NCBI RefSeq assembly: GCF_004208415.1 | Contig: NZ_CP035758.1 | Location: forward strand, 7,192,001-7,256,000 | DNA from: Ktedonosporobacter rubrisoli | Lineage (GTDB): Bacteria > Chloroflexota > Ktedonobacteria > Ktedonobacterales > Ktedonobacteraceae | Direction: 5' to 3' | DNA length: 64,000 nt | Shown here: positions 35,200-43,671 of the stretch, piece by piece | Position numbering within the stretch: position 1 is the stretch's first letter | Layout: each line of letters starts with the position of its first letter | Notes under the pieces: model-generated | What the model saw: only the letters and a program-made list of their open reading frames with translations | Databases searched by the model: none | Told to the model about the DNA's origin: nothing | Program-made: the position numbers and the translations under genes

Positions 35200-35958
35200 A
35201 TGAGCGAGAATAAAGCACTCGGTGCCTTGTTAGCCGAAGGAAAAACCAAACAGATCTATGCCAATCCCGGCGATGAGACCTTAGCCTACATGGTCAATAA
35301 AGATGCGATCACGGCGGGCGACGGCGAGCGCCGCAACGAACTTGTGGGCAAGTCCCGCTGGAGCACAGTCACAACCGCTAATGTGTTCCGCCTGCTCAAT
35401 GAAGCCGGTCTGGCCACCCATTTCGTGCAGCAAATAGATGATACAACGCTGCTGGTGCGCCGCTGTACAATGCTACCTGTCGAGCAGGTGCAGAGACGAA
35501 TCGCTACAGGTTCTTATCTTAAGCGCAACCCGGGTATCAACGAGGGGACACGCTTCGAACCAGTGTTGGTTGAGACCTTCCTCAAAGACGATGCCCGCCA
35601 CGATCCACAGATCTGGGAGCAAGATATCATCAATATGGGGCAGGCGACCGCTGAAGAGATTGAGTGGATGGCAGAACAAGGCCGCCGCGTCTTCGAGGTC
35701 CTGGAGCGCGCCTGGGCCAGTGTGGATGTTACCCTGGTTGATCTCAAGATCGAGTTTGGCCGCGACCAGGCTGGCAAGTTGATGGTTGCCGACGTCATCG
35801 ATAACGACAGCTGGCGTCTGTGGCCCGGTGGCGATAAGACCCGCATGCTTGACAAGCAGGTATACCGTAATTTGAAAAATGTCACGGCCGAAGAATTGCA
35901 GGGTGTGGCTGATCGCTATGCGCTGGTAGCTGATCTAACTGGTAAGTTGCATGTGTAG
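35200..35958 (+). CDS. purC: SAICAR synthetase
   Basis: Joins aspartate to CAIR with ATP. Conserved blocks are LLAEGKTKQIYA at the N-terminus, AITAGDGERR, TGSYLKRNPGINEGTRFEP, and the signature VTLVDLKIEFGRD followed by VADVIDNDSWRLWP. 252 residues, normal for the bacterial enzyme. AAAGGAA is 11 bases before the ATG. It comes just after the two MITE-like copies and begins the purC-F-D-E-N run. Confidence 0.96.
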   Translation: MSENKALGALLAEGKTKQIYANPGDETLAYMVNKDAITAGDGERRNELVGKSRWSTVTTANVFRLLNEAGLATHFVQQIDDTTLLVRRCTMLPVEQVQRRIATGSYLKRNPGINEGTRFEPVLVETFLKDDARHDPQIWEQDIINMGQATAEEIEWMAEQGRRVFEVLERAWASVDVTLVDLKIEFGRDQAGKLMVADVIDNDSWRLWPGGDKTRMLDKQVYRNLKNVTAEELQGVADRYALVADLTGKLHV

Positions 35959-36131
35959 AGATGAGCTTTAGCGTACTGATAATGGGAAAAACTGGGAGCC
36001 CGGGCATAGCAGGTCCAGGCAGATAATTTCCTTGCCCTGCATATTTATCCCATCATCGTTCGTAAAAGATCAAGCTTACACATTCCTGAGCGCAATCCCG
36101 CCGATTGCGCTCTAAAAGAGAGGAACTATGC

Positions 36132-37631
36132 ATGGAGCGGCTGCATGATGCATGTGGAGTTGTAGGCATCTATGCCCAAAACAATGCAGAGGAGCTCGAT
36201 GTTCGGCGCTACCTTACGCTAGCGCTGACTGCCCTACAGCACCGTGGCCAGGAAAGCGCGGGCATGGCAGTCTATGACGGTAATGGACAGATCGCACACC
36301 GCGTGGCTATGGGCAAAGTGCGCGATATCTTCCAGGATTCAGGGACGAGTCTACCCCCTACGCGCTGCGGCATTGGCCATGTGCGCTACTCTACTACTGG
36401 TTCTAGCTGCGTTGAGAACGCAGGTCCCTTTGTAGTTGGAGGAAAGGCGGGGCAGTATGAAGCCATTGCCGTCGCCCACAACGGTGATCTCGTAAACGGC
36501 AGGACCTTGCGCGAAGGCTTCCCACAGAATACGCTAAGCTCGACTACCGACAGCGAGGTAATGGCCCACCTGCTATTACACGCTGAAGGTCAGACGCTGC
36601 GCGAGCGCATGATTGCCACCTTCCCTTTATTGCGCGGCTCATATAGCCTCGTGATTCTGGCTGAGGGCAAGATTTATGCGATGCGCGATCCCTGGGGCAT
36701 GCGCCCTTTATGTATAGGGCGTATCGGCAATAACTGGATCGTCGCCTCTGAATCATGTGCACTTGATCGTCTGGGCGCAATATTTGTGCGCGACGTGGAG
36801 CCAGGTGAGCTTATCACCATAGACGAGCAAGGTGTACATGCTGAGATGCTGGTCAAGGTGCCACGCCAGGCACTTTGCGTCTTTGAGTATATTTACTTCT
36901 CCGACGCGACAAGCCAGCTAAGCAAGCGCCATGTCTATCTTGTGCGCGAAGCTCTGGGGCGAGAACTGGCCAAAGAGCATCCTGTTGAGGCAGATATGGT
37001 TGTGCCAGTCCCCGATTCTTCGATTCCTGCTGCTGCGGGCTATGCCGCGGCCGCTGGCATTCCCTACGGACATGCCATCATCAAGAATCGCTATAGCGAC
37101 CGCACATTTATCAAGCCAGATCAGCGCTTGCGTCAGCTCGAAGTGGACCTGAAGTTTAATCTGGTCCAGCCTAAAATTGAGGGAGCGCGCCTGGTCATTG
37201 TGGATGACTCGATTGTACGCGGCAACACGATGAAGCGCCTTGTCTCGGCGCTGCGCCATCGTGGCGTGAAAGAGATTCATCTGCGCTCCAGCTCGCCGCC
37301 GCTGCGCCATCCCTGCTACTTCGGCATCGATATACCGCGCGAAGAAGAGCTGGTTGCCGCCGGGCGCAGCATCCAGGAAGTGGCCGACTATATCGGCGTA
37401 GACAGCCTGGGCTATCTCAGCCTGCCAGGTCTTGGGCGCGCGCTTAATTCGGTGGGGCGGGATATTCCTGCCGATCTTGACGACGAGACTGCTCAGCAAA
37501 TGCTCCATAACGAGTTTTGCTACGGCTGCATGGTCCAGTCCGGCTGGCCCTTTGATCCTATCGAGGCTGCTGGCTACGGCGCTCAGCTTATTCGCACAGT
37601 GACGCGCAATCCAGCCGTAAAGGGACAATAA
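36132..37631 (+). CDS. purF: Amidophosphoribosyltransferase
   Basis: First committed step: PRPP and glutamine to phosphoribosylamine. ATG 36132 (AGAGAGGA seven bases upstream) gives a seven-residue propeptide before the N-terminal nucleophile in ACGVVGIYA; a TTG nine codons earlier is less likely. The glutaminase domain has ALQHRGQESAGMAVYDG and GHVRYSTTGSS, and the PRPP site is LVIVDDSIVRGNTMKRL. The C-terminal CYGCMVQSGWPF-type Cys residues may be iron-sulfur ligands as in Bacillus PurF. 499 residues. Confidence 0.96.
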   Translation: MERLHDACGVVGIYAQNNAEELDVRRYLTLALTALQHRGQESAGMAVYDGNGQIAHRVAMGKVRDIFQDSGTSLPPTRCGIGHVRYSTTGSSCVENAGPFVVGGKAGQYEAIAVAHNGDLVNGRTLREGFPQNTLSSTTDSEVMAHLLLHAEGQTLRERMIATFPLLRGSYSLVILAEGKIYAMRDPWGMRPLCIGRIGNNWIVASESCALDRLGAIFVRDVEPGELITIDEQGVHAEMLVKVPRQALCVFEYIYFSDATSQLSKRHVYLVREALGRELAKEHPVEADMVVPVPDSSIPAAAGYAAAAGIPYGHAIIKNRYSDRTFIKPDQRLRQLEVDLKFNLVQPKIEGARLVIVDDSIVRGNTMKRLVSALRHRGVKEIHLRSSSPPLRHPCYFGIDIPREEELVAAGRSIQEVADYIGVDSLGYLSLPGLGRALNSVGRDIPADLDDETAQQMLHNEFCYGCMVQSGWPFDPIEAAGYGAQLIRTVTRNPAVKGQ

Positions 37632-37653
37632 AAACATTATGTAGGTACGAGGA

Positions 37654-37741
37654 GGGCCGGGCCAAAGCCCAGGCTCGGTAGCCGGCTGCTGTTAACTTTA
37701 TGGGCAGGAAAAAACTGGCATCCGGCCCTTTTCCGCTCAAG
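37654..37741 (+). promoter_or_regulatory. Long-range GGGCCGG/CCGGCCC pairing between purF and purD
   Basis: GGGCCGG (37654-37660) can pair with CCGGCCC (37732-37738) followed by four T, enclosing smaller GC hairpins. It could act as a weak terminator or processing site inside the cluster. Confidence 0.3.
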
Positions 37742-37821
37742 TTGAAACATTGATTAGCAACCGTGTGGCTATGCAGGGCGCATTGCTGCAGGGACAACCT
37801 GGTTATTCTGGAGGTGGAGCT

Positions 37822-39093
37822 GTGCGCGTATTAGTAATTGGCTCAGGAGCGCGCGAGCATGCCCTGGTTTGGAAGCTGGCGCAGAGCCGGCGTATCTCTC
37901 ATCTGTATGCAGCACCGGGCAATCCTGGCATCGCTGAGCATGCAGAATGCATAGCACTGGATCTCACAAAGCTAGCCGAGCTGGCGGCTTTTGCCGAGCG
38001 TCAGCAGATAGATCTTACCGTGGTCGGACCCGAGGCTCCGCTCATCGATGGCATCGTGGATGTATTTCAGCAGCGTGGCCTGCGCATCTTCGGTCCTGTC
38101 GCGGCCGGCGCAGCTCTGGAAGGCAGTAAAGCCTTCGCAAAAGAGTTGATGACGGAGGCCGGCATCCCTACGGCCCAGCATCGCACCTTCACTGACTTCA
38201 AAGCCGCCTCTGCTTATCTAGAGCAGCATGGCGCACCTGTCGTGGTGAAGGCTGACGGCAATGCGGCGGGCAAGGGCGCAATTGTCGCCCTCGATCTGGC
38301 CACGGCCCAGGATGCGCTCAAACAGATGCTGGTAGAGCGGGTCTTTGGCGCGGCTGGAGATCTTGTCGTCATTGAAGATTATTTGCAGGGCGATGAGATA
38401 GGTTCAACGGCAATCTGTCACGGTACAAGCTATCTTCCCCTGACGCTCACCCAGGATCACAAGCGGGCGCTTGATCATGATCAGGGCCTCAATACGGGCG
38501 GCATGGGAGCTTTTACGCCGCTGCCCTTTGTCGGCCAGCAACAGGAAGAGCAGATACGCGAGCGCATCATCTCGGCGACACTGCAAGCGCTTAAAGAGCG
38601 GGGCATCGCCTTTGCAGGCGTGCTCTACTCCAACATTATGCTCACGGAACGCGGCCCGATGGTTCTTGAGCATAACACGCGCTTTGGCGATCCCGAGACG
38701 CAGGCACTGATGTTGCTAATGCAAGCCGACTTGCTCGACGTTCTGGCCTATGCTGAGGGGCAACCGGCCCCGACCGCAACGCTCTGGCATCCGGGCTATG
38801 CCATCAGCGTTACCCTGGCCTCGGGAGGCTATCCGGGCAAGTACCGTTCAGGCATTCCCATAACGGGCATTGCCGAGGCGCAACGTCTTCCAGGCGTTCA
38901 GGTTTTCCACGCGGGCACAAAGCTCCAGGATGGCCGCCTGGTTACCGCCGGCGGACGCGTCCTTAGCGTAGCCGCGCAAGCCTCCAGCTTACAGGAAGCA
39001 GTTGCCCGCGCCTATGAGGCCGCAAAGTATATCTCCTTCGATGGTATGCAGTATCGCCAGGATATCGCCCATCGTGGGCTAAGCATAGCTTAG
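37822..39093 (+). CDS. purD: GAR synthetase
   Basis: Ligates glycine to phosphoribosylamine. GTG 37822 is chosen: GGAGGTG stands just upstream and the product then begins VRVLVIGSGAREHALVWKLA, the usual PurD N-terminus; the frame extends 24 unconserved codons further up. PEAPLIDGIVD, VVKADGNAAGKGAIVA (ATP-grasp), and LEHNTRFGDPETQ are all present. 423 residues, normal length. Confidence 0.96.
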   Translation: MRVLVIGSGAREHALVWKLAQSRRISHLYAAPGNPGIAEHAECIALDLTKLAELAAFAERQQIDLTVVGPEAPLIDGIVDVFQQRGLRIFGPVAAGAALEGSKAFAKELMTEAGIPTAQHRTFTDFKAASAYLEQHGAPVVVKADGNAAGKGAIVALDLATAQDALKQMLVERVFGAAGDLVVIEDYLQGDEIGSTAICHGTSYLPLTLTQDHKRALDHDQGLNTGGMGAFTPLPFVGQQQEEQIRERIISATLQALKERGIAFAGVLYSNIMLTERGPMVLEHNTRFGDPETQALMLLMQADLLDVLAYAEGQPAPTATLWHPGYAISVTLASGGYPGKYRSGIPITGIAEAQRLPGVQVFHAGTKLQDGRLVTAGGRVLSVAAQASSLQEAVARAYEAAKYISFDGMQYRQDIAHRGLSIA

Positions 39094-39162
39094 TTATTTT
39101 GTCGTAGACGGTAAGGGAAAACATCCCTTTACCACATGTAAATAGAACAGAGGAAAGATTCT

Positions 39163-39645
39163 ATGGCACCACAAGTTGTCATCATCATGGGAAGCAAGGG
39201 CGACTTATCCCACGCCCAATCGGTTGTCAAGACGCTTAAAGCCCTGGAGATCAGCTATGAGATGCGCGTCTGTTCGGCTCACAAGGCCACCTCGCGCCTG
39301 TTAGAGATCCTCAAAGAGTATGAGCAGCACGCGGGTCCACTGGTCTACATCACCATCGCGGGACGCTCCAATGCCCTTTCGGCAGTGATCGACGCCAACA
39401 CCCGCTATCCAACGATTGCCTGCCCACCCTATAGCGATCGCTTTGGCGGCATGGATCTACTCTCGTCCCTGCGCCTGCCATCGGGCATCGCCTCGCCGAC
39501 CATTCTGGAACCCGAGGGCGCGGCCCTGCTGGCGGCCAAGGTCCTCGCGCTCTCCGACAATAACTTGCGCCAGCGCGTCGAGACCTATAAGCAGCGCTTC
39601 CTGAGCGAGCTCGCCGCCGCCGATCAAGAGGTGCAGCAGGCATGA
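39163..39645 (+). CDS. purE: Class II PurE (CO2-dependent AIR carboxylase)
   Basis: 160 residues. The start VVIIMGSKGDLSHAQ and CSAHKATSRLLE are PurE-like, but the core is TIAGRSNALSAVIDANTRYP with PPYSDRFGGMDLLSSLRLPSG, which follows the metazoan PAICS and Treponema class II pattern (AGRSN) and not the class I GGAAHLPGM. Class II enzymes carboxylate AIR directly with CO2 and need no PurK; none is seen in this window. AGAGGAA precedes the ATG. The gene ends four bases into the next open frame. Confidence 0.9.
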   Translation: MAPQVVIIMGSKGDLSHAQSVVKTLKALEISYEMRVCSAHKATSRLLEILKEYEQHAGPLVYITIAGRSNALSAVIDANTRYPTIACPPYSDRFGGMDLLSSLRLPSGIASPTILEPEGAALLAAKVLALSDNNLRQRVETYKQRFLSELAAADQEVQQA

Positions 39646-39686
39646 GCGACGCGCAGGGCGTTCGTTTTGCACAGGAGGATGGAAAG

Positions 39687-40331
39687 ATGCAGACAGACAG
39701 GCCAGAAGCTACGAAGCCGGCACGCCTTGCCGTGCTCGTCTCGGGCAGCGGGAGCAATCTGCAGGCCCTCATTGATGCCCTTGAGAGCCAGCAACTTCCC
39801 GGGGCTCAGATTGTGCTGGTAGTGAGCAATAAAGCCGATGCCTATGGCTTGCAGCGCGCCCTTAAGCACAGGCTCCCTGCGCTCTATCTGCCCTGGAAGC
39901 AGCGCGCGCAAAGTGAGCAGCAATTGGTAGCCCTGCTGCGTCTGTTTGAGGTGGACCTGATTGTGCTGGCCGGCTGGATGCGTATTTTTAGCGCCGAGTT
40001 TATCGAGCAGTTTCCCCGGCGCATCATAAATCTGCATCCTGCGCTCATTCCTGATGACGGCTCCGGTGCTACCTTCACGTCAAGTGATGGAAGCATTATT
40101 CCTGTCTTCCGCGGCATGCACGCGGCCAGGCAGGCGCTCGAAGCTGGTGTGAAGATTACGGGCAGCACTGTGCATTATGTAACACCAGAGGTCGACGCGG
40201 GACCAATGCTCTGTCGCCAGGAAGTGCCTATTCTGACAGGCGATACAGAGGATAAGCTGCAGGAGCGCATCAAGCAGGTTGAGCATAGCTTGATCGTCGA
40301 GGCAGTGCAGTTGTGGATGCGTACAGCATAA
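39687..40331 (+). CDS. purN: GAR transformylase PurN
   Basis: Transfers a formyl group from 10-formyl-THF to GAR. LAVLVSGSGSNLQALIDA, VDLIVLAGWMRIFS, IINLHPALIP (catalytic Asn and His) and GSTVHYVTPEVDAGPML (catalytic Asp) are present. Between HPALIP and the MHAARQAL helix there are about 17 extra residues (DDGSGATFTSSDGSIIPVFR) where E. coli PurN has a tight turn. ATG 39687 has AGGAGG eight bases upstream; another ATG at 39642 overlaps the purE stop. 214 residues. Last gene of the purine cluster. Confidence 0.93.
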   Translation: MQTDRPEATKPARLAVLVSGSGSNLQALIDALESQQLPGAQIVLVVSNKADAYGLQRALKHRLPALYLPWKQRAQSEQQLVALLRLFEVDLIVLAGWMRIFSAEFIEQFPRRIINLHPALIPDDGSGATFTSSDGSIIPVFRGMHAARQALEAGVKITGSTVHYVTPEVDAGPMLCRQEVPILTGDTEDKLQERIKQVEHSLIVEAVQLWMRTA

Positions 40332-40345
40332 ACATCGCCCGGCCT

Positions 40346-40379
40346 GGCCATCTCTGTACAGCGCCGTAGAGAGATGGCC
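40346..40379. terminator. Hairpin between purN and the SRPBCC gene
   Basis: GGCCATCTCT (40346-40355) pairs with AGAGATGGCC (40370-40379), with further GC pairing outside. It lies between convergent genes and may stop both; there is no T-tract. Confidence 0.6.
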
Positions 40380-40391
40380 GCCGGCCTCAAC

Positions 40392-40829
40392 TTATCCTCC
40401 AAGCTGGACGCGCAAAGTTCCCAGCCACTTTGGAAAGCCTTCAGTAATTAAAAAGCTCACCCGGCGATCTTGCTCAGCAGGCTCACAGTCAAAGGTGCCC
40501 CACCATTCAACAAAGGCCTTGTTTCCATCGGTAATCGGCGTAACGCGCAAGGTCGCCTGATAGTTAAGCATTGGGGCCGCCGCCAGAGGATCGCAGAATT
40601 CAAAGGTGTAGAACCGCTCAAGGTCCGAATGGGCCAGCAAGCGCTGGCGCTCGCGCTTATTATTGGAACGGAAACTGCGCACACCGCCAACCGCATCGCC
40701 AGACTTTCCATCCTCCATATACGACTCAGTAACGCCACTGGCCCACTCATAACGGCCAAAGTCGCGAATTGCGGCCCAGACCTCATCAGCCGTCTGCGCA
40801 AAGACGGTACTATAATAGGCTTTTGCCAT
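40392..40829 (-). CDS. SRPBCC (polyketide cyclase-like) family protein
   Basis: 145 residues forming a START/Bet v1-like helix-grip fold. AYYSTVFAQTADEVWAAIRDFGRYEWA is the usual opening strand and helix; AFVEWWGTFDCEP belongs to the later sheet. These proteins bind hydrophobic ligands, and several act as cyclases or stress proteins; no specific role can be given. GGGAGGAG precedes the ATG. A 5' fragment of a paralogue is found at 42081-42116, within a duplicated block. Confidence 0.85.
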   Translation of the reverse strand: MAKAYYSTVFAQTADEVWAAIRDFGRYEWASGVTESYMEDGKSGDAVGGVRSFRSNNKRERQRLLAHSDLERFYTFEFCDPLAAAPMLNYQATLRVTPITDGNKAFVEWWGTFDCEPAEQDRRVSFLITEGFPKWLGTLRVQLGG

Positions 40830-41030
40830 AGTTTTTCTCCTCCCGCAGAGAGTCTTCTTGCGTATAAGCTTATCTGATTTACGGCTCTCTCCACCATGAC
40901 AGAATAAAGGGATACCAGGAGAAGATCTATCAGTTTCTTGTGCTTTAAACTGCCATGCAGTCCTTATTAGAAGAGCCTATTGAGGGGCAATGATCATTGC
41001 CACATCCATGACTGCGTTATATACGACGCC
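40794..41030. repeat. Duplicated block, copy 1
   Basis: About 237 bp similar, by eye about 80%, to 42081-42322 in the same orientation. It covers the first codons and leader of the SRPBCC gene and the last codons of a CPBP gene. Copy 1 keeps the SRPBCC gene intact. Confidence 0.85.
40980..41030 (-). pseudogene. 3' remnant of a CPBP protease gene
   Basis: Minus-strand codons read N-A-V-M-D-V-A-M-I-I-A-P-Q and stop, matching the last residues of the CPBP gene at 42264-43028. Everything upstream has been lost. Confidence 0.75.
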
Positions 41031-41423
41031 GAATTTTGTAAGACATCATGCGCCCAAGGGCGCACCGCCCGGCATACAACCGAGGGTGAGGCTGCAAATG
41101 GCTCTTTCTCTCCTGCAGTTCTAGATGAATTTACACTTCTGGCTGACCAAAAACCAAGAGCCAGATCAAACGTTTCCGGTTTTGCATCCTCTCTGTGGAA
41201 TAAGACCATACAATTACTTGCAACTTGCAAGCTCTATTTGAAGCACGCCACTCAGAGACATTCCTATGGCGGATTGGGGCGCAACGCATGCTTATCCTGG
41301 CGCACCGGAAGAATGGCTCGCTGTTGTGCGGGCACGCCGCGAAGAGATTCTTGCGATGATACGAGAAACTGTAAAAATAGTGTTATAAGCAGATGAGATT
41401 CGTAATGAATAAAGGAGCTACTC
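41031..41423. other. Stretch between CPBP remnant and DHFR-like gene
   Basis: About 390 bp. The first half shows no coding pattern. The second half holds a 40-codon frame described separately, and AAAGGAG for the next gene. Confidence 0.45.
41266..41388 (+). CDS. Small unassigned ORF, possibly a gene remnant
   Basis: 40 codons with a charged amphipathic helix (EEWLAVVRARREEILAMIRE). It has a protein-like composition but no ribosome site, and I recognise no family. It may be the tail of a deleted gene in this rearranged area. Confidence 0.25.
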   Translation: MADWGATHAYPGAPEEWLAVVRARREEILAMIRETVKIVL

Positions 41424-41960
41424 ATGGCAAAAGTAATTATCCACGCAACTATCACCCTCGACGGTTTTATGGCCGATACGAAAGGGAGTATCGATTGGAT
41501 GTTTGACTTTGGAGCTACAGACAAGACAGTTATTGAAAACTTCACGCAGGATATTGGCGCAGTGATTGGCGGCGCTAACAAGACACAGACTATCGAAGAG
41601 GGTGAAACACCCTACAGCGATACGCTGAAATTTCCTGTATACCTGATGACCCACGAAGCGCATGAACCAATTGAAAAGGATGGGAGAATCTATACGTTTG
41701 TCGTCAACGACATAAAGCAAGCCGTTGACGCCGCTAAAGCTGCTGCTGGGGATAAAAATGTCAGTCTTTTGGGTGGCACTATTGCCCGGCAATGCCTCAA
41801 ACTTGGCCTGGTGGACGAAATTCAGCTGCATGTGCTGCCAATGCTGCTAGGCGACGGTATATCACTGTTTGCTGGACTGGGGGAACGCGTTAACTTGGAG
41901 CGGATAGAGGCAGTAACTACTACAAATATAACCGACCTACGGTTCCGCGTCGTCAAGTAA
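41424..41960 (+). CDS. Dihydrofolate reductase / RibD C-terminal family protein
   Basis: 178 residues. IIHATITLDGFMADTKGSID is the typical opening of the YyaP/YwjB-like branch, and LLGGTIARQCLKLGLVDEIQ with LPMLLGDGISLF the C-terminal half of the DHFR fold. These proteins bind NADPH but are rarely shown to be true dihydrofolate reductases. AAAGGAG lies eight bases before the ATG. It sits between the two copies of the duplicated block, so it may have been trapped during the rearrangement. Confidence 0.9.
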   Translation: MAKVIIHATITLDGFMADTKGSIDWMFDFGATDKTVIENFTQDIGAVIGGANKTQTIEEGETPYSDTLKFPVYLMTHEAHEPIEKDGRIYTFVVNDIKQAVDAAKAAAGDKNVSLLGGTIARQCLKLGLVDEIQLHVLPMLLGDGISLFAGLGERVNLERIEAVTTTNITDLRFRVVK

Positions 41961-42080
41961 TCGCAGTTTTAAGGTCGGACGTTCCCCTCAAGCATATGAG
42001 AGAAAAGAACCAAGCCTTGTTTTGATTCTTTTCTCTAATTGTGTAAATGTGATTTGAGATTTGTAGGAATTAATGGCAGC

Positions 42081-42116
42081 CTGCGCAAAGACAGTACTAT
42101 GATAGGCTTTTGCTAT
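42081..42116 (-). pseudogene. 5' remnant of an SRPBCC gene
   Basis: Codons A-K-A-Y-H-S-T-V-F-A-Q match the start of the intact gene at 40829, but the start codon is ATA and the frame leaves homology after about 12 codons. Confidence 0.75.
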
Positions 42117-42322
42117 AGTTTTTCTCTTCCCGCAGAGAGCCTTCTTTATACAAGTTCCTCCGATTTATGGCTCTCTCCTCTCCATGAAAGGATAGAGGGA
42201 TACCAGGAGAAGATCTATCGGTTTCTCATGCTCTAAACCTGCTATGCAGTCCTTCAGAAGGGCCTATTGGGGAGCAATGATCATCGCCACATCCATGACT
42301 GCATGCACTATAATGCAGAGCC
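42081..42322. repeat. Duplicated block, copy 2
   Basis: Counterpart of 40794-41030. Here the CPBP gene is intact and the SRPBCC gene is reduced to its first codons. Confidence 0.85.
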
Positions 42323-43028
42323 AGACGTTACGGCGCAGCAAGTAGAGCGATATAAGCGCCACTCCGGCAATAAAAACTACTGTCACCGTCTGGGCCAGCG
42401 ACGCGCTGCCACTGAAGTAGTGGAGGCCGACAAAGGCTACGAAGGAGACAATGCCGGCAAGCCAGGCACGCCCAGAGATGCGGATGAGGCATTCAATAAG
42501 GCAGCTTCGATAGAAAACCTCTTCAAAGACCGCCGCATTGAGATCCAGATGAATACGGCCAACCAGGCCAAGCGTCCTGACGACCTGCCCCGCTGTAGTA
42601 TTTGCGTCGACCTGAGCTCCACCATGGATTACCAGGTATGATACGATGCTCAGGATCAGCGCCAATACCCCGATCCCAAATGCCAGCGCTACATCTCTCC
42701 ACTTTGGCGCACGGATGCCTAACGAGGATAGTGGCTCACGCTGCACAAAGACTACGAATAAGCATAGCAATCCCACCGAAAGCCAACGGATGGTCAGAGC
42801 AGCGGCAAAGCCACCTTCAAAGCTGCTGGCCGAAGCGCTGAGCAAACCAACAGCGCGCAAAAGCGTGTCAATCAACTCCACTACAGGGCCCTTCAGATCA
42901 GGAACCAGGATCGAGGGAAGAAACCAGAGGAATACGCCAATGCCCAGGGTCACAACGGCCTTGAGGCGCTGATTGTCAGGCCACAGGTTGCCTTGCCCAA
43001 CCTCTGTTGACTCAACTTTATGACTCAT
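42264..43028 (-). CDS. CPBP family intramembrane metalloprotease
   Basis: 254 residues from ATG 43028, which has AGGAGAAAGG upstream; the frame runs 42 codons further up without family-like sequence. Six to eight membrane helices. FEEVFYRSCLIE is the EExxxR active-site motif, VGLHYF and HAVMDVAM supply the later conserved His residues. Function as for other Abi proteins, a prenyl-type protease or immunity factor. Its 3' end lies in the duplicated block, and a degenerate paralogue remains at 40980-41030. Confidence 0.87.
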   Translation of the reverse strand: MSHKVESTEVGQGNLWPDNQRLKAVVTLGIGVFLWFLPSILVPDLKGPVVELIDTLLRAVGLLSASASSFEGGFAAALTIRWLSVGLLCLFVVFVQREPLSSLGIRAPKWRDVALAFGIGVLALILSIVSYLVIHGGAQVDANTTAGQVVRTLGLVGRIHLDLNAAVFEEVFYRSCLIECLIRISGRAWLAGIVSFVAFVGLHYFSGSASLAQTVTVVFIAGVALISLYLLRRNVWLCIIVHAVMDVAMIIAPQ

Positions 43029-43671
43029 GAAGCAAACCTTTCTCCTAAAGTCCAAAAACAATGCATCTTTATGACTGGCCTGCCTTTGGGCCCGACCATT
43101 CTCACAGCCAGCTAAGCATAGAACATATGACAGCAGGAAAGGATGATCGCTCATAATGAAGTGTGCGATACGTAAAAGATTACTTGACCTCCCTTCACTT
43201 ATGCTAGATAAGGATGGCTTTCCGCTATTTGACGATTAATGGCAATCTTGCAATCGATCAAGGAAACAACAACCCGGGTCCGCCAATGTACGATGCGGCG
43301 AGCGCAAATCAGCAGGGCAACGCTTTGCCCTAGCGCACATAAACCTCCAAATCTTCTTTATTGTAATATATTACAATCAATGTAAAAAAGTCAAGTATCA
43401 AAAATGGAAAAGACCCGGCATTAAGAAAGAGGAGCCATTGCACCTGATGAAATCGCTCATGACAAAGTAAGATAGATTGAAGAAATCATCGTTCGGGAAA
43501 AATCCAGGAAGCTGCAAACGAACCAGAGAAGCCGACAGAAGCAGATAGAGGGATTGTAATACTACACGATTAAGTGAAATAGAGAAGGAAGCCAGGGGCC
43601 ATAGCTGGCAATTACTCTGCTGTGAAGCAACTATTGCCCCTGGTTAATGCATAGCATAAGCAAATTCTTAA
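43029..43671. other. Gene-free stretch upstream of the CPBP gene
   Basis: About 640 bp. It contains a palindrome and promoter reading towards the CPBP gene at 43360-43394. A 33-codon frame after GGAGG at about 43345 (minus) has too short a spacing to be convincing. Nothing is seen in 43400-43671. Confidence 0.45.
43360..43394 (-). promoter_or_regulatory. Promoter with 18-bp palindromic operator
   Basis: Minus strand TTGACT (43394-43389), 18-bp spacer, TATATT (43370-43365). The perfect palindrome ATTGTAATATATTACAAT (43360-43377) covers the -10 box. It would give a 330-nt leader before the CPBP gene. Confidence 0.6.

Noticed and set aside
40794..42322. Possible CRISPR-like direct repeats
   Set aside because: There are only two long, diverged copies that cover known gene ends; no short regular spacing exists here or elsewhere in the window.
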